NCBI GenBank assembly: GCA_029448655.1
Contig: JACCLO010000009.1
Location: forward strand, 558,001-622,000
Length of the DNA: 64,000 nucleotides
Source: Wolfiporia cocos
Taxonomy: Eukaryota > Basidiomycota > Agaricomycetes > Polyporales > Phaeolaceae
Reading direction: 5' to 3'
Below the pieces are notes generated by a model. It searched no databases and was not told the DNA's origin. It was given only the letters and a program-made list of their open reading frames with translations. Below, one piece after another: positions 56,551 to 64,000 of the stretch (the stretch's first letter is position 1; every line of letters begins with the position of its first letter). A program made the translations under genes and the position numbers.

Positions 56551-57689
56551 CCGGCGGCTGTCGCCACAGCTTTAGGGCGTGCGCGGATGATACCTCGAGT
56601 ACGATAGAAGCGGAGTGGATCGGATCTTCGTTGCGGGAACTCGAAAAGATCGTAAGGTGTGCGGGTGCGAGTTGGGTGGTCGAGTAGAAGCCGTTTGTCA
56701 TTCCTTACGTTACCGTCTCGTACATTTATCTTATTCTGTCCGAGCGGGCTACTGTTGTTAGGGTAGTAGTCTTATATGCTCACCGCCTCTGATATCTTGA
56801 TATATAATGCAACCATTAGACGAATCTAGATTTGTTCAAACGTGCCGTGCGGGAGTTTGCCCAGTCGCGCCTCTTGGACGGTTAGACGCCTGATCAACTT
56901 CGATTATCGTTTAGCAGTGCGTGAGCATGCTCAAAAATCAGCCTGAGGTTAGGAAGACAGTCATTCAACCCTATACTCGTGCGTGAGTAGAACAAAGTAA
57001 CAAGGGTGGGTCATCAGAATGTCTGTTGATGCGCAATATTTCATGAGGAGTGCTCTGCAACGATCGCTTCATCAGTTGCGCGCCCGAGTTTTACTACTAA
57101 CCTGATCCTGCACAAATCCAGCGGCCACAAGGAAAACTTAAGTGATTTGATGGCATTTCTTCAGTGAGTGACTAATGATTTGATGGTCCTACTTCACGGA
57201 ACGGTGACGACTCACTGTGATGTGGCGTATACCGCTGCAGTGACTACAGTGGGAGACAGTCGGGCACGCGGCCATGCTCCTGCGAAGATGCATCTGCAAC
57301 GAACAAGGAAACTGTTTGATCGGGGCTTCCCAAGAACAGGGGTTTTCCAGGTCTCTCTCTTCTCTCCAAGTCCACAGCAATGGATGCTCTCCAGAAGGTC
57401 CCAACACTACTGAAGGTCATCTCGTCTTCATGATTTGCGATTCCTGCGCGACATAGTGCGGCTATTGTTTCGTCAGTTGCGGGGAACCACCGCTACAGCG
57501 GTGCTCAGGGTGCAAGGTGCGTTCGCGCGATGTTCATGTTTCGTCCAGCAGCATTACTGACAGGCTTGTGATGGAGGCGGCAGGTTACTGCTCAAAGGAG
57601 TATCAAAAGGCTGATCGGAAGGTGCGTTCCTAGGTGTTGTGTCCATCACCGATGACAATTAGCATGCTACGGTTCCGTAGACCCACAAT
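56551..57689. other. Intergenic downstream of the transporter
   Basis: No supported gene. Includes the transporter's 3' UTR; TATATAAT near 56800. Confidence 0.45.
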
Positions 57690-58369
57690 CTGTCTTGCAA
57701 GGTCAACGCCCTGCACGAAACACTGCTCAAAGAGAGCCACAACGCCGAGAAGGCAGGAGATCGAGCGCTTCTCGGGCCTCTCTGCCTCACGCCCGACGAG
57801 ATCGACTAGATCCTAGAGAATGGGTGCGCTCCCACAACTCGACACTCATGGGTGCGACCATCCACGCGCTGCGCCTTCCGGAAGACCTTTCGCGCGCGCG
57901 CACGCACGTTCTGCTCATCAAGCTACAGCTGCGCGGGGACCAAAATGGTGCCCTCCGCAAGCATGCGGAGCTTAGCGTGACCTAGATCCAGGTCGTCAGC
58001 GTTGCCGAGGCGATACGGCTGCCGAAGCCGTGGTCATGGAGCCTGAAGACGTTGCGGGACATGCAGAACGACGATGAGAGAAGGGGACATGGCACGACGG
58101 CTGCCTGCTTGATCGAGTGCTATCCGTTCTCCGTGCAGACCGTCCCGTTCGGATCGTTCACGGAGTGGAAGGACGCGTCCGTCGAGCCGAGGTGGGAGGT
58201 GACGCTGAGGGCGTACACGAACACTAGCATGAGATTCCGCGCGCCGCCCTGTTTCTGCGAGGATTGCCAGCAGGAAAGTAGGGGTGTGCGAGCTGTATCT
58301 ACGGAGTCCGCACGAGGCCAGACATATGCAAAGCCGCACCGCGACTCTTTAGCGGATGACATCGATTAG
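57690..58369 (+). pseudogene. Decayed gene of unknown family
   Basis: Protein-like sequence is spread over frames: LHETLLKESHNAEKAGDRAL and CLTPDEID to a TAG near 57808, then, after a frame change, MGATIHALRLPEDLSRARTH and LLIKLQLRGDQNGAL to a TAG at about 57983. It resumes in the same frame (IQVVSVAEAIRLPKPWSWSL) and ends with CFCEDCQQ and a stop at 58369. A frameshift plus stops without good splice sites indicate a pseudogene. The CX2C pair near the end hints at zinc binding. Family not recognised. Confidence 0.4.
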
Positions 58370-58508
58370 CGACGTTGTTCAGTTAAGATGTCGGTTGTAA
58401 ATTGTGAATCGAGGGTACATACGCATTAGCATCGCTATCGCAGTACTTTCAGACGTATGAAGTTCTTCATCTAGATTTCTTCTGAGGTGTTCTAATTAGC
58501 TTCTGACA

Positions 58509-58841
58509 TTACATAGCGAACGCAGCATTGACTGTGTGATCGCTGTGTCCAACCGTGAGAAGCGCGTCGATCGTCAATTTCAACTCCGCGACACTCGCTC
58601 GTTTCTTCCGCCGTCCCCTCCGCTCATCCAAGAACATTTCCTCCATTATACGCACAATAAAAACACGGCACCTCCTCATCAGATACATCTCCTGGTCCTT
58701 ACTCAGCCGTGACTTTGATAACCTACTTTGCAAGTCACGGCATCGTGCCAGGATCGACATGAACATCGACCATCCTGGTACACAACTCGGCATGGCAGCT
58801 ATAAGACTTGATGGCTGGGTCGTATAAAGGAGTCTATACAT
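58509..58841 (-). CDS. Small ORF, doubtful
   Basis: 110 codons, Arg-rich, with MYLMRRCRVFIVRIMEEMFL. No family, no splice support. Listed because it is the longest frame in this gap. Confidence 0.2.
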   Translation of the reverse strand: MYRLLYTTQPSSLIAAMPSCVPGWSMFMSILARCRDLQSRLSKSRLSKDQEMYLMRRCRVFIVRIMEEMFLDERRGRRKKRASVAELKLTIDALLTVGHSDHTVNAAFAM

Positions 58842-59079
58842 GTGCAGAATTCAACTACTCTCATTATGTATCTCCACTGTGGGCTGACATCATGAAATGA
58901 GAGGATGATCAAGAGCATCCACAGTGTCAGCCAAGAGCTGTCTTAAATAGCGCCAACTCTGCCTCTGAGTGCTTCGTCCGCCCTTCTTCCGTAACTCTTG
59001 CTGCAGCAAATATCGGGATCCTACAATGTCCGTCCTCGCTCCAGGTGACTACAAGATTTTGATCCGAAGCGAGTAATGC

Positions 59080-59610
59080 ATGACCTGTTCTACCTCCTTG
59101 CTAGCGATCATTGCTGGATTCATTCTCTCCATCGTCATACTGCTCTCTATTCTATCTACGGCTTGTATTATTCTCTATCGCCGTTACAGGTCACAGGAGA
59201 GCGTTCCAATCTTCCTGCATTCGAGCCCGGACCTGGAGAAAGCCCCAAAGCAGAAGACGCCTCCCAAGCGCAAGAAGCTCCTCCGCAAGGCGCCGCCCCC
59301 GCTTCCGGAGGATGCGTTTGATCCGCACGCAGATGTATTCGGCCCGATCGACTTTGGTCCGGAAGAGCACAACCACTCGCTGTCGACGCTGAACGTGACT
59401 ATCTCGCCATCGGCGCCCCGGATGTTCAAGGTGGAGACGGAGGGCGGCGGAAGCATTGGAGTAGAGGTGCGGGTCACGCCGCCGACGCCGAACACGTCGC
59501 GTGCACCGCTCCCCGCGACGATGTCCGGATACCTGAGGCGTATGCGCTTTGCTGCAATCAGCATACCAGCGACGCAGAGTGTGACTGAGTCGAAGTGGTG
59601 GTCTATGTAG
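59080..59610 (+). CDS. Small single-pass membrane protein, uncharacterised
   Basis: 176 aa. An N-terminal hydrophobic segment (ALLAIIAGF..IVILLSILSTACII region, about residues 7-32) is followed by RRYR, a Lys/Pro-rich stretch (APKQKTPPKRKKLLRKAPPP), an acidic part (DPHADVFGPIDFGPEE) and a compact C-terminal region. The layout suggests a membrane anchor with a cytosolic tail. The basic stretch may recur near 60000-60050 (KQSRPAKRKKYFRD), a possible partial duplication. No known family. Confidence 0.45.
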   Translation: MTCSTSLLAIIAGFILSIVILLSILSTACIILYRRYRSQESVPIFLHSSPDLEKAPKQKTPPKRKKLLRKAPPPLPEDAFDPHADVFGPIDFGPEEHNHSLSTLNVTISPSAPRMFKVETEGGGSIGVEVRVTPPTPNTSRAPLPATMSGYLRRMRFAAISIPATQSVTESKWWSM

Positions 59611-60019
59611 CTCGGTGAGGATTTGGTATCTCCGAAATTGTCTGCGCACTTTCGCGAGCCAGCCAGTAACATGTTAAACACGCAATACGAAGCGATGGTG
59701 CACGTTCTTTAATCATGTGCAGTACAGATGAGATCCCATATTCTCATAGAATGCCTGACATTGGTCTCCCAGTGCTGAGCGCTGAGCGGTCATCAGCACG
59801 CAAACTCGAGTCTCATACTCACCTCTTACACTTTATTTAGAATTTGAGACAGAACTTGAACACCGCCCTTCCTATTTCAGTAACGCATCAATGCACCTGC
59901 GTACGATCATCATGATAGAATGGTGCACCCATCCTGACTGCTGTTTCCGGAGAGTATGTGTACCATCCCCTCGCATTGTTCAAGTACGCCAAGACCGCCC
60001 TCAAAGGCAAAGGCAAATT

Positions 60020-60631
60020 CTAAGCAGAGCAGACCCGCCAAACGTAAGAAGTACTTCCGTGATGCACTGTACTTAGTCTGTATCCAGTTCGATTCCGGGA
60101 AACGCATCTGATTTGCACAGATGCAGGTTCATCTTCAACTTGACTCTCAAATCTGCGGGAGGCGAGCACAATCACTAGCCGCCGAGCCTGATAACCGTCA
60201 TCGGCATCCCCGATATAGTATGTAGTACTCGAGGTTGAAAGGTTGAAGCAAATGCAAGGCGGCATGCACCAGGCCTCAGGCACAAAGAGGTCACGCTTCT
60301 CCCCGCTCGGATTCACCGCTAGTCCACCGGTATTCGTATCGACCACGCTCGCGTCATTCAAGACCATAGCCATCTCGGCGACTAGTATCGACAACTCGTT
60401 TTCACCGAAACCACCGCCAGTTCCTGCGATTAACACAATCTCCAGACGCACTCCGTGACTGCTCCCTCCATGAAACGCTCGCCATTGTCTACGCGATGCC
60501 TCCCTCGGCCTTAATCTCCTTACATCTACAAAAGGCCTCCACGCACTCTCCCGCTTCCTGGCTGGATCCTCCGCGTTCTCGAAGTCCATGGCCCCTCCTG
60601 TTGCTGTCGACACAGGATAAGCCTCTCCCAC
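60020..60631 (-). CDS. Possible uncharacterised protein
   Basis: 203-codon frame (MGEAYPVSTATGGAMDFENA). A better start may be MDFENAEDPARKRES (60589). It has a Gly-rich stretch AGTGGGFGENE and no recognised motif. Overlaps short plus-strand frames; coding status is open. Confidence 0.3.
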   Translation of the reverse strand: MGEAYPVSTATGGAMDFENAEDPARKRESAWRPFVDVRRLRPREASRRQWRAFHGGSSHGVRLEIVLIAGTGGGFGENELSILVAEMAMVLNDASVVDTNTGGLAVNPSGEKRDLFVPEAWCMPPCICFNLSTSSTTYYIGDADDGYQARRLVIVLASRRFESQVEDEPASVQIRCVSRNRTGYRLSTVHHGSTSYVWRVCSA

Positions 60632-61345
60632 TACCTTACATACTATGCTCCGCCCACCCTCCTATTTACACATAATGCGCTCTAACTCCTATCCCACTAT
60701 GTCAAATCTGTGATTACCGGTACCTTGTCAGGATTTTGAGCCTAGATAATCCGTCAAAACAGTATCATTCGGATCTAGTCCAATTTGGACCCAGCTACAG
60801 GCTGCCTAGACACCCCACGCCCACAAAGACATCTTTGAAACCCTGAACTAATATTCTATTAATTCCTGATCACATTAGAGGCACATAAAAGCCACACCTA
60901 CAAAGAACCCAGTATCCTACATTCAACACTTCACAATTCACACCCGAGCACCCACACACTAAGGGCAGATCTTCTATATCATTCTATTAGTTACACTTCT
61001 AGTTCTAAACCCTATGTTCTGTTCAGTTTACAAACATGAGGCTATCATACAGCACAGATCATTAGTTACACACATTAGCCACACACCAACAGCCACACAC
61101 TATACAAACCACGAACACCCCTATCCTAAGTCTAATACAGACATATAGTTAGTCCAGTATCCCAGTCACCACCTGACCATTACCAGTATGTGAGACACAG
61201 TAGTATATTGAAGAAACACGTATATAGGGCCAATCAGTCTGTTGCTTGACAAGACCGCCCTGGCCCTCAGAGCTAACTGGGGTGAGGTGGGTGGCAGAAC
61301 ACCAAGTTCAGAATGGAGTCTGAACCCAACACTCAACCCCCTATA
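60632..61345. other. AT-rich repeat-like sequence
   Basis: No gene. Rich in CACA/ACACC words; it ends with CTATA (61341-61345), the left target duplication of the solo LTR. Confidence 0.45.
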
Positions 61346-62060
61346 TGTTACGGTTATTTTGATTTTTTGAACGCTGGCAGAACTCACCATTGGGCAAATA
61401 CGATACAAGGACTTGTTGTGCAACCAACTCCCCTGGCTACTCATGACTCTACTGGGTGCATCCCCAGTTGTACTAGTGTATAGGGCATGTTTCACCTTTG
61501 GCAGATCCAACTCTGCCCCCATTTCATATTTATCAATTGTTAGCTGATAAGATGGTGTTCAAACACCATCATTCCTATCTGTCATTTCAGATATATCACT
61601 ACATACCTATCAAACGTTTGGTACTATAGCGTAGATAGTATCGGTGACATCTGGGATGGACTTGACCCCTGAAATCCAACGTAGTATATGAACTCATGTA
61701 CTTACTGTTGAGGCTCTTCAGCTCGACCTTGTTGTACAAACAAGAAGTCTTATACTCGTTCTCAAATGTAGGAAACTACACTCAGTATTTCTCTCAAGCA
61801 ACTCGAATGACTAAGTCCTCAAAGTGCACACTGACTTCTCGGACTTAGGCAAGTCTCATATTCTGTTAGACTTGCAACCCAAACAGATTATATCCTCTAA
61901 CACGTATTGGATATTGATATTGAGCGATCCCCTAGGAACTTCACCTAGGACTTGAAGGCATCTAACGAGTATTTGCCTTGCATACGTCCTTTGGACTACA
62001 TGCAGAAGAACGATCTATATTTGCAACTCGAATATACAAACGGGTATTCGACCCGTAACA
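61346..62060 (+). repeat. Solo LTR-A (copy A7)
   Basis: 715 bp, TGTTACGGTT...CCCGTAACA, flanked on both sides by CTATA (61341-61345, 62061-62065). No internal element sequence is adjacent. It retains TATATGA-like and AGCTCGACCTT elements. Better preserved than A5 and A6. Confidence 0.92.
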
Positions 62061-63305
62061 CTATATATATATGTGTGTGTGTAGCGTGTGTATGTTTATA
62101 TGTACTTAGGCCAGTAATTGCCAGTGGTGAGGCTAAGGTAAGACTATGTAGGGAGACTACCTACTAGTCTGTGTAATGTCTGTATGTATTATTAACATGG
62201 CCATCATGGCTGTGTGTGAGTGTGTACTGCGGTGTACCCTATGGGTGCCGCTATATGAAATAGGGTCTGATCTGCAATAGAAGCTGATGCTTCAGTCATG
62301 AAGAGAGTTATCACCTTTTTGCCCATGACATTGCTGCACTTCAGCTTCAGTCTAATCAGTTCTTCACCATACTGTGCCAAAGTGAACCAGAGAGCCCAAT
62401 CTATCCTCAACTTTGTACTTGTTGCTAGGCAGTACAACTATCTCTCCACACAACTTGCTTAGTGCTCTATTGCTGAGTCCAATATAATGACACAAATACT
62501 CAATTGTTTTTGAAGGAAGAGTTGATAACGATGTGAGAGTAAGAGCTTGCTTATGCAAAGCACACTTTAGCAGTAGTCGAAGAGATGAATTGATCTAAGG
62601 TCTAACACCTCAAACCTATAGCTTATATACATGTGTAACAAGACCCCTAAAACTACTAGGTAAGACTGTTGATACCAGTAGGGTGTAGGGTTAGACTGGT
62701 AAAGGCAGTAACCCAAAGCATGTGAATCTTATTACAGCCAATAGCTCTCATAGCTCTTTGTATCAGTCAGCATAAGTATAGGTCATGTGACTATGATGTA
62801 ACTATGATGTTGCTGTACTAGAATGAGTCCTTTAAGTGATGTCATTATAACATCCCTGTGGGTGAGGTCTAGTCTTTTAATTCTCAAGTAAATTGCACTA
62901 TGTCTTCTTATAGCAGTTGTTGCTTCATTATTTGTAGATAATTCCCTAAATTCAGGAAAACAATTGTGAAATTTGTGACACATATGTTCATACACTCAGT
63001 TATTTGCTGATATTCCATTGTTGGCATTGGTATTCACACACCCTCAAATATCCATACCCAAGCTACCAATATGCCTACCAAGTATCCATCTGTGCTAGCA
63101 GGAAATATTCCACAGAATATATACTTAAGGTCCTAGACCCCAATATATTGACAGCATACACAGGATCCATCTAGGTTTCATATTATGCAGCAAGAGTACA
63201 TGCTGACATTCCAACCCCCTGTGTACTGGCTGACTGCTGCAATATATTAATGTACCCTAAAACACGTCACATATGGACTTCTGGTAATTCTAGGTGTACC
63301 ATCAA
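62061..63305. other. AT-rich repeat-like region
   Basis: Starts with a TATATATATGTGTGTG microsatellite. A minus-strand stretch around 62560-62300 reads as broken protein-like sequence (IEYLCHYIGLSNRALSKLCG; VITLFMTEAS), possibly a transposon relic. AGCTTATATACATG near 62620 recurs in other LTR-like relics here. No functional gene. Confidence 0.35.
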
Positions 63306-63765
63306 TGCAATTGCCATGGCACTCCCTCTGTTTCAGATCCTATGATAATTCTGATGCTATGACTCTTTGGTGATCCACAGTCTCATCTAGCTAGATCAAA
63401 AATAGCTTCAATGGGTGAGGAGGTATAGATTGAATGATTTCGAACAACAATCAATAAGAACTATTGATGTGCTTTGGCTTTTATTTTGACAAAATCATTT
63501 CAAAATAGCAATGAGCCTTCTTACTACACCTCAGACTGAGCATATGATTTTTGAGAAAGTATTTCATTCTGTAATTTGCAGAGGCAGATTAGATTGCAGT
63601 CAAAGTGTAAAATCGGCCACACACCTCAGTCAGAAATCTTGAGCTCAGCTTCCTGTTAATTGTGGCATAGTGGTGCTGGCCAGTTGTAACACACCCAACA
63701 GCATAATGCCACCTGACTGATAGTGTAACTTATGCTCAGGAAGATGTTGCATTGCCATCATGATT
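63306..63765. mobile_element. MITE family M1, copy d (degraded)
   Basis: It matches copy b in the interior (AATGAGCCTTCTTACTACA, then GATTGCAGTCAAAGTGT) but its ends are eroded (CAATGCAATTGCCATGGC; TTGCATTGCCATCATG). Same orientation as a and b. Confidence 0.55.
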
Positions 63766-64000
63766 CATAATCTTGTATCATGCCAAGTGCATTTGCAGAA
63801 GTCTGAGCAGTAATAAATTGAAACTCGGTGATATAGGCAGAAATATGGGCCAGTGATAGTTAGCTGCACCAGGGAAGCTCCGGAGCACTGCACCACTGAT
63901 GAATCAAATAATCAGAGGCTTATCGTGATTGAACCAACAAGCGCTGCTAATGATCAGCAGGAAGTACAAATGTGTCTCTACTTACCATAGAGTAGGTGAG
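63766..64000. other. Right window end, nothing recognised
   Basis: No ORF or repeat that I can support. Confidence 0.4.

Overview
The window is nuclear DNA of a filamentous fungus, most likely a mushroom-forming basidiomycete (Agaricomycetes). The evidence is many phase-consistent introns of about 48-65 nt, F-box and HNH protein families typical of that group, free-standing NRPS-like reductase domains, and chromodomain Ty3/gypsy retrotransposons. I see no prokaryotic features, CRISPR array, rRNA or tRNA.

Layout. 1-18.3 kb is a nest of Ty3/gypsy chromoviruses of two related families (A and B). Element 1 (minus strand, cut by the window edge) ends in an LTR at 4133 and appears to have landed inside the 3' ORF of a plus-strand relative (4134-5877). 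Element 2 (7249-15229) is full length, has two LTRs and a GAGAG target duplication, and sits inside an older solo LTR that has its own TCAGG duplication. The elements encode Gag, protease, a five-motif dUTPase, RT, RNase H, DD35E integrase and a chromodomain. Downstream of pol lies an unexpected third ORF with a coiled coil and two CCHC knuckles. LTR and primer-site sequence indicates Tf1-like self-priming. Element 2 is decayed by TGA stops at former CGA codons. Older solo LTRs lie at 16.0-18.3 kb and 61.3-62.1 kb.

18.3-31 kb holds a TA-flanked non-autonomous DNA transposon, two unrelated F-box genes, an HNH-nuclease gene with two introns and a small uncharacterised gene. 31.7-41.7 kb holds a flavin monooxygenase with an N-terminal NTF2/SnoaL-like domain, flanked by two paralogous F-box/zinc-finger genes, then a TehA/SSU1-type anion transporter.

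41.9-48.9 kb is a tandem segmental duplication. Each roughly 3 kb unit carries an intact stand-alone thioester-reductase (R-domain) gene and a MITE. The second unit also has a 1.07 kb TIR element in the upstream region of its gene. 49-53.7 kb is gene-poor, with another inverted MITE copy and GC-rich tracts. 53.7-56.6 kb is an ammonium transporter (AMT/MEP) with one abnormally long intron. The remainder has a decayed gene, a small single-pass membrane protein, a solo LTR and repeat-like AT-rich sequence.

Exon structures were read by hand from GT-AG sites and codon phase, without transcript or database support. Monooxygenase, transporter and reductase in one region would suit a small metabolic locus, but co-regulation is inference.
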